The position numbers and the translations under genes are program-made. Shown here one piece after another: positions 44,450 to 54,075 of a stretch of 60,994 nucleotides of DNA. The notes beneath the pieces were generated by a model, which was not told where the DNA came from, searched no databases, and worked only from the letters and a program-made list of their open reading frames with translations. This DNA comes from Natronosalvus hydrolyticus (lineage in GTDB: Archaea; Halobacteriota; Halobacteria; Halobacteriales; Natrialbaceae): assembly GCA_025517525.1 (NCBI GenBank), contig JAOPJZ010000021.1, positions 1 to 60,994 of the forward strand, written 5' to 3'. Positions within the stretch are counted from its first letter, which is position 1; each line of letters opens with the position of its first letter.

Positions 44450-44776
44450 TTACAGGACCCGCAGTCGGTAGCCTTCCAGGGAAGTTTCGTCGGTAATTCG
44501 TCCGGTTTCGGATGCTGACTCGAGGAGTTCGGCGACGAACTCCTTGGGAACCTCGACACTAATGAAGTCAGTCCCGTCCCGTGCCGTGGATAGCCGTGCC
44601 ATCGTGCGCTCAGTGCCGTCGTCGTTGTAGATACTTCCGACGCGGTCGTCATCCCGGATGAACCGAAGGGTCACGTCGGTCGGTTCGATGGTGTCGAACG
44701 TCACCTCGAATACTCGGTCGTCATCCTCGAGCCGTGCAAGCATGCGTCCGTCGTATTCGACTATCGTCGTCTCCAT
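44450..44776 (-). CDS. Hypothetical 108-aa protein
   Basis: A short acidic, beta-rich protein: ETTIVEYDGRMLARLEDDDR, then VTLRFIRDDDRVGSIYNDDG, ending LEGYRLRVL. No signal, membrane segment or catalytic motif. I do not recognise the family. It lies upstream of nosD on the same strand with a 136-bp gap, so co-transcription with the nos operon is possible but unproven. Confidence 0.6.
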   Translation of the reverse strand: METTIVEYDGRMLARLEDDDRVFEVTFDTIEPTDVTLRFIRDDDRVGSIYNDDGTERTMARLSTARDGTDFISVEVPKEFVAELLESASETGRITDETSLEGYRLRVL

Positions 44777-44997
44777 GGGTTCACTACGGGTTCGACGCCG
44801 ATATAATCAGGACACGCGGTCACCTATCTCGCTTCGGGATTCGTCCCTTCCGTGAATACCGACGCCAGCGATTGATTGCGCCGCTCTCTCGAGAACGAAC
44901 GCAAGCGGGATGAATCCGAGAAGAACCCTATTCTCGTGGGAAATCGTACCAACGTGTTCTGGCGTAACTCCTAACTCTCACTCATTCTCGAATCTGC

Positions 44998-45357
44998 ATG
45001 TCCGACGAGGATATCGATCAGGAAGGGCAACTTCGACGGTTGGGGGTCGGCCTCGTCGTGGGCGGTGTTCTGCTCGGCGCCCTCTCGGTTCCTTTTTCGC
45101 TTCTGATTGTCGGTGGGTTGCTCGTGGGTGTTGGGAATCTCGTGTGGTTCTGGGAGTACAAAACACGACAGACGGTTGGCATCGGTATCGGTGTCGTCGT
45201 TGCAGGTATCATCGGAATCCTCGAACCAGCACTGTCGACAGATATTGAACCGCTGGGTATTGCCGCGTTCACCGTCGGTGCGGGCATCCTGGACTATGTG
45301 TTGGCATCTTCCTACGGGAGGATTCGAGCGGCTGGCGAGAAGGCGGGCGGTCGATAA
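44998..45357 (+). CDS. Small membrane protein, unknown function
   Basis: 119 aa with about four hydrophobic helices: LGVGLVVGGVLLGALS, LLIVGGLLVGVGNLVWFW, GIGIGVVVAGIIGILEPA and LGIAAFTVGAGILDYVL. A polar start (SDEDIDQEGQLRR) and Lys/Arg-rich end frame it. It is convergent with the IF-2 gene, 17 bp away. No motif hints at function. Confidence 0.65.
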   Translation: MSDEDIDQEGQLRRLGVGLVVGGVLLGALSVPFSLLIVGGLLVGVGNLVWFWEYKTRQTVGIGIGVVVAGIIGILEPALSTDIEPLGIAAFTVGAGILDYVLASSYGRIRAAGEKAGGR

Positions 45358-45374
45358 CGTACCGATTCGTTTCG

Positions 45375-47180
45375 TCACTTGCCCCAGAACGGATCGCGCT
45401 TGCGGTGTTTCTCGAGGTACATGTTCAGCGCCTCGAGTTCGTCGGTCGGGATGTCGCTTTTCAGTTCCTGCTCGAGGATCTTGGCGTGTTTCTCCGGGAG
45501 GTCGGTCCAGAGGACGTCGCCTTCTTTGACCTGTCGACCGATGGTCGGACCGTCGATGGCGACGGAGACGCGCTCGCCGGCGCGGGCTTCGTCCACGTCT
45601 TCTCCCTGTTCTTGAATCCCTTTGACCTGGCCGACGCGTGTTGGTTCGTTCCCCTCCCATTTGACGACGTAGTTGTTGTTCTGGAGGGTGCCCGCGTAGA
45701 TTTCGACGCCGACGACGGCCGGGTCGTTCTGCCGGAAGACGTGATCTTTGAGCACGCGAAACCGCGAGGGACGGGTGATATTGTCGAGGATGGTTTCCTG
45801 CTGGGCGCGTTCGATAGACTCGACGTGGTCCGTGTATTCCTCGATGAGTTGGTAGATCACGTCGTCGGTAAACAGCTGGACGTCGTCGATTTCGGCTCGG
45901 CGTTCGGCGTCTGCGAGGACGTCGACGCTGAATCCGAGCACGGCTTGCTGTTTGGGGTCCTCGGCCGTCGATGCAACGGAGATATCGCGCGGAGCGACGT
46001 CGCCGACTTCCGCACGAACGATGGGGATTTCGGCCTCGCTCAGCGCGTTCCCCATCGCCTCGAGGCTGCCCAGCGTATCGGCTTTGACGACGACGCCGTC
46101 TTCGGCGGTGTCGACGGCGACGTCGGCCAACTCAGCCTGGACTTCCGCGATGACGTCATCGAGATTCCGGTTGCGAACGACGCGAACGGGTGCACCGGCC
46201 ATGGCGTCCTCGAGGTCCGGCGCGGCGATTTTGATCCCAGCGGCGGCCCCGACTTCGTCGACGTTTTCGAACCGGTTTTCGGTTCGGATCTCGGCCAGCG
46301 GGCGAGGCTGGAGCAGGGCACGAACGTCGGTGACGATGGGTTCGTTCAGTCCACCGACGACGATCGTGTCGTCTTTTTTGACTGTGCCGTCGTAGAGGAC
46401 GGTGTCGATGGTGGTGCCGAACCCTTTCTCCTCTTTGACCTCGAGGACGGTGCCGACGCCGGGGCCGGCGACGTCTATCTCCATCTCTTCTTTCATGTAG
46501 CGCTGGGAGAGCCCCATCATGACCGCGAGCAGGTCGGGGACCCCCTCGCCGGTCATCGCGCTCACGGGGACGACGCCGACGTTGCGCTGGAAATTCTGGA
46601 CGCGCCAGTAGAGGTCGGCCGAAAAGCCCTCATCGGAGAGGTTGCCGATAATCTTGTACAGGTTCTCGTCGAGGCGCTGGCGGGTGCGCTCGGACTGTGA
46701 CTCGTAGGTCTGGGTGATCGGGGCGTCTTCCTGTGGATTCCAGCCCGGAACGGTGTCGATCTTGTTCGCCGCGACGATAAACGGCGTCTGAGAGCGTTTG
46801 AGGATATCGAGCGCCTCGAGGGTTTGTGGCTGGAAGCCGTCGTTGACGTCGACGACGAGGATGGCGATGTCGGCAAGCGCACCACCGCGCGAACGAAGGG
46901 TGGTAAATGAGTGGTGGCCGGGGGTGTCGATAAAGAGGAGTCCGGGGAGATCGAAGTCATCAGGGTTGACGAGTTCGCCAGCCATCGAGGAGATGATGTC
47001 CAGCGGGACGGCCGTCGCACCGATGTGCTGGGTAATCGCGCCTGCTTCGCCCTCGATAACCGCCGAACCGCGGACTTTATCGAGGAGACTGGTCTTTCCG
47101 TGATCGACGTGTCCGAGGACGGCGACGATCGGCGTTCTGAGAGCCGAGGGGTCGTGCGTATCCGAGTCAGTGTCCGACAT
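45375..47180 (-). CDS. infB: Translation initiation factor aIF-2/5B (IF-2)
   Basis: 601 aa, the universal GTPase that joins ribosomal subunits during initiation. G1 GHVDHGKT is at residues 23-30, G3 is DTPGHHSF and G4 NKID. Domain II and the archaeal/eukaryal C-terminal domains follow and end with EALNMYLEKHRKRDPFWGK. The length equals other archaeal aIF5B, without a long N-terminal extension. No intein is present. It stands alone. Confidence 0.96.
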   Translation of the reverse strand: MSDTDSDTHDPSALRTPIVAVLGHVDHGKTSLLDKVRGSAVIEGEAGAITQHIGATAVPLDIISSMAGELVNPDDFDLPGLLFIDTPGHHSFTTLRSRGGALADIAILVVDVNDGFQPQTLEALDILKRSQTPFIVAANKIDTVPGWNPQEDAPITQTYESQSERTRQRLDENLYKIIGNLSDEGFSADLYWRVQNFQRNVGVVPVSAMTGEGVPDLLAVMMGLSQRYMKEEMEIDVAGPGVGTVLEVKEEKGFGTTIDTVLYDGTVKKDDTIVVGGLNEPIVTDVRALLQPRPLAEIRTENRFENVDEVGAAAGIKIAAPDLEDAMAGAPVRVVRNRNLDDVIAEVQAELADVAVDTAEDGVVVKADTLGSLEAMGNALSEAEIPIVRAEVGDVAPRDISVASTAEDPKQQAVLGFSVDVLADAERRAEIDDVQLFTDDVIYQLIEEYTDHVESIERAQQETILDNITRPSRFRVLKDHVFRQNDPAVVGVEIYAGTLQNNNYVVKWEGNEPTRVGQVKGIQEQGEDVDEARAGERVSVAIDGPTIGRQVKEGDVLWTDLPEKHAKILEQELKSDIPTDELEALNMYLEKHRKRDPFWGK

Positions 47181-47363
47181 GATGAACCACCCGAGAAGGT
47201 CTTATCCGTATCGTCCGTTGCGCGATAGTTAAACCCATCGTCACGCCTGCATCGCTTCGAGTGGCCTCGGAGCGCTCGAGTAATCACAACAGTTCCCCTC
47301 ATACTGCCGGACAAAGAGAATTCGCCGGACGGTAGCGGCGATTCCTCACAATGTCTGACAGTA

Positions 47364-48548
47364 TCAATAGCCGAGTCTGAGTACGTAGTTAGCGACCAGC
47401 GCCACCAGCACGAGAGCCAGAAATCCGGCGAGGATGGTGAACGACACAGCCCAGCCGAACTGGTCGGCGAAAAACCCGGTGCCGACCGAGCCGAGCGACC
47501 CGATGACTCCATAGACCGTCCGGACCAGGCCGAATCCAGCACCGCGCTCGGCTTCCGAGAGGTTGTCCATAACGCGGGGCAACAGTGCAGCCCCCCAGCC
47601 GAGTCCGGTGCCGACGAGCACCACGCCGAGGCCGATGGCGAGGAAGCCGGGGACGAACACGAACAAGAGCAGGCCGCTCGAGCCACAGATCATACAGCCG
47701 GCCGCAGCGAGGTCCCGGCCGTAGCGGTCGGAGACGGCCCCGACGCCGACCTGCGTGATCGTCTGGACGACGAAGTAGGCCGAAAAGACGACTCCTGCGA
47801 GCGTCTGTGAGTGGCCGCGGTGATCCATCAGAAAGGTCGGCATGAACGAGGCGATCGCCTGCCAGACGAACGCACAACAGATGGCGAGTCCGACGGTGAA
47901 CGCGATTGGCGGGCGAGAGAGGACCTCGATCAGGGGCTCCAGCTCGAGGCGCTCGCGCATGGGCTGGTCGGGGCGCTGTGGCTCGGTCGGTTCGACCCGC
48001 CAGGCGAAGAGGACAAAGATGGGGACGGCGATGATGGCGCCGAGAGCAACGGCGGGTCGCCAGCCGTAGCGGACGGCGATCCAGGCGACCAGAACGGGAG
48101 CGACGAGTCCGGCGAGGGGGCCGCCGCCGTTGTGGATGCCGATAGCCGACCCGATGTTGTCGTAGGTCCGGGTGAGCAGCGTCGTCGCCACGCTGTAGTG
48201 CAAACCGGCGAGTGCGCCCAGCGCGAGCGTGGCGAACAGGAACACCCAAAACGTCGGTGCGAGCGCGATGAGCAGGGTCGTGACGGCGGTACCGCCGACG
48301 GCGAGCAGAACGACCGGTCGTTCGCCGAAACGATCGGCCATAATGCCGCTCGGAAACTGGACCAGAAAGTAGGTCATCCACAGGCCCGAGAGCGCGATTC
48401 CGACGACGCTGTTCGAGACTTCGAACGTCTCGGTGATGTCGGGAACCACCGGGCTGATCGCCAGCCGGGCGACCATCGTCGCGAAGAAAGCGAGCGTACA
48501 CAGCGCGAGGACGGTGTCCCTGTAGCGCCAGCGAGCGAGTGTATTCAT
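47364..48548 (-). CDS. MFS transporter, paralogue of the one at 55091
   Basis: 394 aa with twelve predicted helices. The A-motif loop reads GIMADRFGERPVVLL, and the second half has VGAVSDRYGRDLAAAGC. It resembles the MFS gene at 55091-56272 over its whole length (ARWRYRDTVLALCTLAFFAT vs RGWHYRQTVLALCTFALFAT; AGLHYSVATTLLTRTYDN vs AGLHFSVATTLLTRTYDD). The frame is open to 48857, but the shared start favours ATG 48548. Substrate unknown. Divergent from the asparaginase gene. Confidence 0.9.
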   Translation of the reverse strand: MNTLARWRYRDTVLALCTLAFFATMVARLAISPVVPDITETFEVSNSVVGIALSGLWMTYFLVQFPSGIMADRFGERPVVLLAVGGTAVTTLLIALAPTFWVFLFATLALGALAGLHYSVATTLLTRTYDNIGSAIGIHNGGGPLAGLVAPVLVAWIAVRYGWRPAVALGAIIAVPIFVLFAWRVEPTEPQRPDQPMRERLELEPLIEVLSRPPIAFTVGLAICCAFVWQAIASFMPTFLMDHRGHSQTLAGVVFSAYFVVQTITQVGVGAVSDRYGRDLAAAGCMICGSSGLLLFVFVPGFLAIGLGVVLVGTGLGWGAALLPRVMDNLSEAERGAGFGLVRTVYGVIGSLGSVGTGFFADQFGWAVSFTILAGFLALVLVALVANYVLRLGY

Positions 48549-48700
48549 CGTGAGCGAAACGGTGAGTGCCTGTGTATCGATTCGTAGGGGAAAAGAACAC
48601 GTCGGTTCCGGCAGTCGCCCCTCTAGTAAAACCAGGCTCACATTCAGGGAGGCGTTTCCTGCTCCGGAACACACTTCGGAATCCGTTTCTATCCCCCAGT

Positions 48701-49726
48701 ATGGACCAGTCAGGCGCAGCGGAACGGGACGCCTCGAGGCCCGAAATTCACGTGTTGAGTACGGGCGGCACCATCGCCAGCACCGCGGGTGAAGACGGGA
48801 AAACGCCCTCCGAATCGGGGTCGGCGGTGCTCGAGGCCGTCCCCGATATCGAAGCACTCGCGTCGATCAGGGTCGATGACATCTGCCAGGTATCGGGCTT
48901 TCAGATGGACGCGCCGAACGCCAACGCGGTCGCCGACGCCGTCGAACGGTCGGCACGGGCGGGTGCCGACGGCGTCGTCGTCACCCACGGCACCGATACG
49001 ATGGCAGAGACGGCGTACTTCCTCGAGTCAGTCCTCGAGACGGACCTGCCAGTCGTCTGCACGGGGTCACAGCGTTCGTTCGACCAGCTTGGTACGGACG
49101 GGCCGACGAACCTTCGCCTCGCGGTTCGAGCCGCCGCTCACGAACGGTTTCGAGACGCTGGGGGCGTATACGTCGCGTTCAACGAAACAGTCCACAGCGC
49201 ACGCGACGTCGTCAAAAGACACACGAGCAAACTCGAGACCTTCCAGTCGCCGAACCTGGGCCCGGTGGCGCTGGAGACGCCGGCTGGACTGCGGTTTCCC
49301 GGTTCGCCCGGCCCGCGAGTCCCCTCGATTCCCGGTGCCCGTCTCGACCCGGAGGTGCAGGTCGCCATCGTAACCAACGCGCTGGGTACCGATGGGGGCG
49401 TTCTCGAGGCCGCCCTCGAGGGCCCGGACGCCGTCGACGGCATCGTTCTCGCCGGGACGGGACTGGGGAACGCGACGGCCCCACTTGGAACGGTCCTCGA
49501 GCGGGCGCTCGAGGCCGATATCCCGGTCGTGCTCACCTCGCGGTGTCATGTCGGTTCGAGCGCCGGCGTCTACGGCGGCCCCGGCGGCGCGACGACGTTG
49601 CTCGAGGCCGGAGCCATCGGTGGAAGTGACCTACCGGCCTGGAAAGCGCGGCTCACGCTGTGGCTCGCCATCGGTGCCGGCAAAGACACGGCGGCTATCC
49701 GGGCCCTGTTCGACGAACTCGAGTGA
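48701..49726 (+). CDS. ansA: L-asparaginase (type I-like)
   Basis: 341 aa. The catalytic Thr motifs are VLSTGGTIAS near residue 20 and VVTHGTDTMAETAYFLE near residue 90, both in the expected order. Hydrolyses asparagine to aspartate and ammonia. The frame opens at 48566, but the start DQSGAAERDASRPEIHVL fits the family best. There is no signal peptide, so it is cytosolic. A convergent uvrC follows 23 bp later. Confidence 0.92.
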   Translation: MDQSGAAERDASRPEIHVLSTGGTIASTAGEDGKTPSESGSAVLEAVPDIEALASIRVDDICQVSGFQMDAPNANAVADAVERSARAGADGVVVTHGTDTMAETAYFLESVLETDLPVVCTGSQRSFDQLGTDGPTNLRLAVRAAAHERFRDAGGVYVAFNETVHSARDVVKRHTSKLETFQSPNLGPVALETPAGLRFPGSPGPRVPSIPGARLDPEVQVAIVTNALGTDGGVLEAALEGPDAVDGIVLAGTGLGNATAPLGTVLERALEADIPVVLTSRCHVGSSAGVYGGPGGATTLLEAGAIGGSDLPAWKARLTLWLAIGAGKDTAAIRALFDELE

Positions 49727-49749
49727 TCAACACCGTCCCAAAACACCCC

Positions 49750-51537
49750 TTAAAGCCGCTTTTGCACCAACTGTGCGGTTTTCTCACCGACGCCCTCGAC
49801 CGACTGGAGTTCCTCGAGGCTCGCCCCTCGGACGTTCTCGACGCTGCCGAACCGACGTAGCAGGCGCTTTCGCGTTTCGGGGCCGATTCCCGGCACGTCG
49901 TCAAGTACCGTCGACACCTCGTCGCGCAGCGTCTGGTGGTACTGAACGGCAAAGCGATGGGATTCGTCGCGCACGCGCTGGAGGAGGTGGAGCTGTGGTG
50001 CGTCCGCGGGCCAGTTGTATTCCCTGTCGGGGGATATCACGCGTTCGTCGGCTTTCGCCAGCCCGATTGCGGGCACGTCCCAGCCGACCGATTCGAGTGC
50101 CTCGCGAGCGGCCTCGAGTTGGCCTTTCCCGCCATCGATAACCAGCAAGTCGGGGTCGGGTCGTTCGTCGCGGCCCTCGACGGCGCGACGGGCGCGCCAC
50201 TCGAGGAGTCGGCGCATGTTGGCGTAATCGTCGTTTTCGTCGCTCAGTTTCTTCCGTCGATATCCGGATTTGTCGGCGCTGCCGTCGACGAACGTCACGT
50301 TCGAGCCGACGGCTGCCGTGCCCTGTGCGTGGCTCACGTCGAACCCCTCGAGCCTGCTGGCGCGCTCGAGTCCGAGTGCCTCGGCGAGCAGCCCGCACTC
50401 GTCCCGTCGGCCGACGTTCTGGCGGGCGTTTTTCAACGCTAGTTCGACGAGGGTCGCCTCCCGCCCAGCGCCGGGGATTCGGACGGCGACGCCCTCGGCC
50501 TCGAGCCAGGCCGATACCTCGTCGTCACCGTGGCGTTCGGGGAGCAAGAGGGCGTCCGGGAGCCGGCGCTCAGCGTAGTACTGGACGAGAAACGCTGCCA
50601 GAACGCCCGGCACGCCACCCTCCTCGGGGTCGTCAGGCGCCGGGGCCTCGAGCGTGTGGCGGTCGCGCTCGACCAGCTTTCCGCCTTCCGAGCGGAGTCG
50701 GGCAACGGTGGCCTCGGCACCGCGAATTGCGACGCCGATGACGTCGACGGCGCGCTCGTCGCTCACCGACTGGACGGCTGCACTTCCTTCGCCGTGAATC
50801 GCTTCGACGGCCTCGAGTCGGTCGCGCAGGTGGGCCGCGCGTTCGAAGTGCTCCTGCTCGGCGGCGGCCTCCATCTGCCGGCGCAACGGGTCGGCGAGGA
50901 CGCCGGTCTCCCCGTCGAAAAAACGAGTCGCTGCGGTAACGTCCTCGGCGTAGCTCTCGTGGTCGATTTCGCCGGTGCAGGGGGCACTACACAGCCCCAT
51001 CTCGTAGTCGAGACAGGGCCGATCCCGGCCTGCGTACTTGTGATCGGAACAGCCGCGCAGACCGTAGGTCTCCCGGATGGCCTTGACGACGGTCTCGAGG
51101 CGGCCCTTGTCGGTGAACGGGCCGAAGACGGTTGCTGCTTCGCCGGTCGATCCGTTCGCCCGAGCATCACCACCGGGGTCGGTGTTCGGGTCCCGCGTAA
51201 TCTCGATTCGGGGGGCCTCGTGGGCCGTCAACTGGACCATCGGGTAGGATTTGTCGTCTTTGAGCCGGACGTTGTAGCGGGGCTGGTGACGCTTGATGAG
51301 GTTCGCCTCGAGCAACAGCGCCTGGGTTTCGGTGTCCGTGACGGCGATATCGATCTCTTCCGCTCGGTCGACCATCCGCTGGATTCGAGCACTGCGGGGG
51401 TCCGCGTAGGAGCGAACTCGCGCGCGGAGGTCGACGGCCTTGCCCACGTAGAGCGTGGTGCCGTCGGCCCGAAACTGGTAGACGCCGGGCTCCGTTGGCA
51501 GCGTCGACGCCCGCTCGCGAACCGCCTCGGCGTTCAT
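49750..51537 (-). CDS. uvrC: Excinuclease ABC subunit C
   Basis: 595 aa. The GIY-YIG nuclease domain starts PGVYQFRADGTTLYVGKAVD, with GVY at 18-20 and YVG at 30-32. The cysteine cluster CSDHKYAGRDRPCLDYEMGLC, the UVR-type segment EQEHFERAAHLRDRLEAVEA, the RNase H-like 3' nuclease domain (FDVSHAQGTAAVGS, LLVIDGGKGQL) and two helix-hairpin-helix motifs at the end are present. Haloarchaea use the bacterial UvrABC repair path. The frame runs to 51669, but ATG 51537 matches the family start. uvrA and uvrB are not in the window. Confidence 0.96.
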   Translation of the reverse strand: MNAEAVRERASTLPTEPGVYQFRADGTTLYVGKAVDLRARVRSYADPRSARIQRMVDRAEEIDIAVTDTETQALLLEANLIKRHQPRYNVRLKDDKSYPMVQLTAHEAPRIEITRDPNTDPGGDARANGSTGEAATVFGPFTDKGRLETVVKAIRETYGLRGCSDHKYAGRDRPCLDYEMGLCSAPCTGEIDHESYAEDVTAATRFFDGETGVLADPLRRQMEAAAEQEHFERAAHLRDRLEAVEAIHGEGSAAVQSVSDERAVDVIGVAIRGAEATVARLRSEGGKLVERDRHTLEAPAPDDPEEGGVPGVLAAFLVQYYAERRLPDALLLPERHGDDEVSAWLEAEGVAVRIPGAGREATLVELALKNARQNVGRRDECGLLAEALGLERASRLEGFDVSHAQGTAAVGSNVTFVDGSADKSGYRRKKLSDENDDYANMRRLLEWRARRAVEGRDERPDPDLLVIDGGKGQLEAAREALESVGWDVPAIGLAKADERVISPDREYNWPADAPQLHLLQRVRDESHRFAVQYHQTLRDEVSTVLDDVPGIGPETRKRLLRRFGSVENVRGASLEELQSVEGVGEKTAQLVQKRL

Positions 51538-51702
51538 CGGCGGCCCTAGCCGGTCGAGCGATTTCAGTGTACCGTCCGCGGTCGATCGTGTGGTGGCCTC
51601 GAGCGAGGCCGAATACGGACTCGAGGGACACCTACGGAGCGCCTGCCCCCCACTCGAGCGCGAAGGCATCGCTTATCCGATTCGACTCGAAAGTCGGTGG
51701 TA

Positions 51703-52761
51703 GTGAACGGCTGGAATCAGTTTCGAGGGGACGAACGAAACCGCGCCCGGATAGCGGGGACGGGACTGACAACTCGGCCGACGCAGGCCTGGCAGGTCGA
51801 ACTCAGCGGTGCGCTCGAGTGTCCGCCCATCGTCGACGCCGACACCGTCTACGTCGGCTCGAGCGACGGGAATCTGTACGCGTTCGACCGACAGGGACGC
51901 CGTCGGTGGGTGTACGAGACGACGACTCCGACGAGCATCGCCCCGGCCGTGAGCGGGTATCGCCTCTGTGTGGTGCTCGACGACAGACTGGTCGGTATCG
52001 ATTCGGCGCGGGGCACGGCCGAGTGGGAGCGACCGATAGACGGGCTTTATACGACGCCACCCACGGTCGACGGCGACCTGGGTCTCGTCGGCTCGAGCGA
52101 GGGGGTTACCGCGTTTCGCCTCGAGGATGGCGAGCAGATCTGGACGCGGGACCTCGGCGCGCCGCCCGTTGGTGCGCCTGCAATCGGCTCGAGCCACGTT
52201 TACGTGGCGACGCGAGACGAGGATGTCCACGCCCTCGAGTTGGGTTCAGGGGAGACCGCCTGGAGTGCGCCCACCGACGGCGTGGTCGTGGGCGGCCCGA
52301 CGCTGACGGACGAGCGCGCCTACGTTGCCGACGATAGCGGCACGCTACTCGCTCTCGACCCCGAAACGGGCCAGACCTGGTTCTCCTACGAAATTCGCGC
52401 CCCGTTTGCGTCCGCACCGACGGTACTCGAAGATAGCGACACGTTGTTGGTCACCGCGGCCGACGAAACGTTGCACATCACCGACACCACCTTCGGCAAC
52501 CGCAAGCGTCGCGGCTGGCTGTTTTCGAAACCCGGCCTCGGTCTCGACGGCGCACCCACCACCGATCCCGTTTGCGTCGGGGAGAACGCCTTCGTCGCCG
52601 ACGACACCGGCGGCCTCTACGGCGTCGACCTCGAGGGCCTCGATTTCACCTGGCATCTGCCACTCGAGGCCCCCATCGCTGCCACGCCAGCGCCGCTGGC
52701 CGATGGTGATCTCTTCGTGGGTGACGAGTCGGGCGTTCTCACCAGATTGACCTGGCCGTGA
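51703..52761 (+). CDS. PQQ-type beta-propeller protein
   Basis: 352 aa. Repeats of the form VYVGSSDGNLYAFDRQGRRRWVYE, then VYVATRDEDVHALELGSGETAWS and AYVADDSGTLLALDPETGQTWF, about seven blades. The start GWNQFRGDERN is common to these proteins. It has no signal peptide or lipobox, unlike most secreted relatives, so cytosolic location is likely. The start is GTG: either 51697 or 51703. Function unknown; it could be a scaffold. Divergent from uvrC. Confidence 0.82.
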   Translation: MNGWNQFRGDERNRARIAGTGLTTRPTQAWQVELSGALECPPIVDADTVYVGSSDGNLYAFDRQGRRRWVYETTTPTSIAPAVSGYRLCVVLDDRLVGIDSARGTAEWERPIDGLYTTPPTVDGDLGLVGSSEGVTAFRLEDGEQIWTRDLGAPPVGAPAIGSSHVYVATRDEDVHALELGSGETAWSAPTDGVVVGGPTLTDERAYVADDSGTLLALDPETGQTWFSYEIRAPFASAPTVLEDSDTLLVTAADETLHITDTTFGNRKRRGWLFSKPGLGLDGAPTTDPVCVGENAFVADDTGGLYGVDLEGLDFTWHLPLEAPIAATPAPLADGDLFVGDESGVLTRLTWP

Positions 52762-52828
52762 GGTGTGCGCTCGAGAGTTGAAGTCTTCGCTTTCACCGGT
52801 TGGAACGGTTTTATACCCATCGTCGCTC

Positions 52829-52928
52829 TCGCTGTCCTCGTCGTTCTCTCCGTTCCCGGCTCGATAGTATACAAACTTTCGCTGTCCTCGTCGTTCTCTC
52901 CGTTCCCGGCTCGATAGTATACAAACTT
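52829..52928. repeat. Exact 50-bp tandem duplication upstream of radA
   Basis: Positions 52829-52878 and 52879-52928 are identical over 50 bp; each contains CGATAGTATACAAACTT. A third unit begins at 52929 and diverges after about 6 bp. It lies 69-119 bp before the radA TATA box. Confidence 0.9.
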
Positions 52929-52995
52929 TCGCTGTACTCGCTTTTTCGCCGGCAGGCAGTCGGCCACTTTCACTTCCACTTTGGTGTTAACGAGG

Positions 52996-53004
52996 GTTTA
53001 TACC
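52996..53004 (+). promoter_or_regulatory. TATA box of radA
   Basis: GTTTATACC lies about 30 bp before ATG 53027, leaderless spacing. A similar TTTTATACCC at about 52809-52818, upstream of the repeats, may be a second promoter. Confidence 0.6.
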
Positions 53005-53026
53005 CCATCCGGCACAACCGCCAGTT

Positions 53027-54058
53027 ATGCCCGAAGTAGATCTCGAGACACTCCCTGGTGTGGGACCGGCAACTGCAGACAAACTCTCTGACGCTGGGTA
53101 CGACTCCTTCCAGAGCCTGGCCGTCGCTTCTCCCTCCGAACTCTCGAACACCGCTGACGTCGGCGAGTCGACCGCCAGTGATATCGTCCGAGCCGCTCGT
53201 GACGCCGCCGACATCGGCGGCTTCGAAACCGGCTCGATCGTCCTCGAACGGCGTAACCAGATCGGCAAGCTCTCCTGGCACATCGACGAGGTCGACGATC
53301 TCCTCGGCGGCGGCATCGAGACCCAGTCGATTACGGAAGTGTACGGCGAGTTCGGTTCCGGAAAGTCACAGGTAACGCATCAGATGGCGGTCAACGTCCA
53401 GTTGCCACAGGAGGTCGGCGGCCTCCACGGTAGCGCCATCTTCATCGACTCCGAAGATACGTTCCGCCCGGAACGAATCGATGACATGGTTCGGGGTCTC
53501 CCCGACGAGGCCATCGATGCCGCCCTTGAGGACCGTGAAATCGAGGGCTCCGCGGGCGACGAGGAAGCCGTCGACGAACTCGTCGAAAGCATGCTCGAGA
53601 AGATTCACGTCGCGAAGGCGTTCAACTCCAACCACCAGATGCTGCTGGCGGAGAAAGCCAAAGAGATTGCCGGTGAACACGAGGATTCGGAGTACCCGGT
53701 TCGCTTGCTCTGTGTCGACTCGCTGACCGCCCACTTCCGGGCGGAGTACATCGGGCGTGGTAACCTGGCCAACCGCCAGCAGAAGTTGAACAAACACCTC
53801 CACGACATCGACAAGGTTGGCAACCTCTACAACGCGGCCGTCATCGTGACCAACCAGGTCACCTCGAACCCCGACGCGTTCTTCGGCGACCCGACCAAAC
53901 CCATCGGTGGCAACATTCTCGGTCACAAATCGACCTTCCGAATGTACCTCCGCAAGTCCAAGGGCGACAAACGGATCGTCAAACTCGTCGACGCGCCGAA
54001 TCTCGCCGACGGCGAGGCCGTCATGCGCGTTCAGGACGAAGGTCTGAAACCAGAATAA
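53027..54058 (+). CDS. radA: DNA repair and recombination protein RadA
   Basis: 343 aa, the archaeal Rad51/RecA homologue that forms filaments on single-stranded DNA. An N-terminal helix-hairpin-helix (LETLPGVGPATADKLSDAGY) covers about residues 6-60. Walker A GEFGSGKS is at 107-114, Walker B includes RLLCVDSLTAHFRAEY, and the L2 region NQVTSNPDAFFGDPTKPIGG is intact. No intein is present, although RadA is a known intein site in haloarchaea. It is flanked by PQQ propeller and a convergent hypothetical gene. Confidence 0.97.
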   Translation: MPEVDLETLPGVGPATADKLSDAGYDSFQSLAVASPSELSNTADVGESTASDIVRAARDAADIGGFETGSIVLERRNQIGKLSWHIDEVDDLLGGGIETQSITEVYGEFGSGKSQVTHQMAVNVQLPQEVGGLHGSAIFIDSEDTFRPERIDDMVRGLPDEAIDAALEDREIEGSAGDEEAVDELVESMLEKIHVAKAFNSNHQMLLAEKAKEIAGEHEDSEYPVRLLCVDSLTAHFRAEYIGRGNLANRQQKLNKHLHDIDKVGNLYNAAVIVTNQVTSNPDAFFGDPTKPIGGNILGHKSTFRMYLRKSKGDKRIVKLVDAPNLADGEAVMRVQDEGLKPE

Positions 54059-54075
54059 GGCGGTTCTTTTCCCGT

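Noticed and set aside
45405..46700. A 431-aa plus-strand frame across infB
   Set aside because: Shadow of the IF-2 gene, whose GTPase motifs are clear on the other strand.
52829..52928. The 50-bp tandem repeat as a CRISPR array
   Set aside because: Units are directly adjacent with no spacers and there are no cas genes.
53027..54058. Intein in radA
   Set aside because: Sequence runs without interruption through the Walker motifs at normal RadA length.
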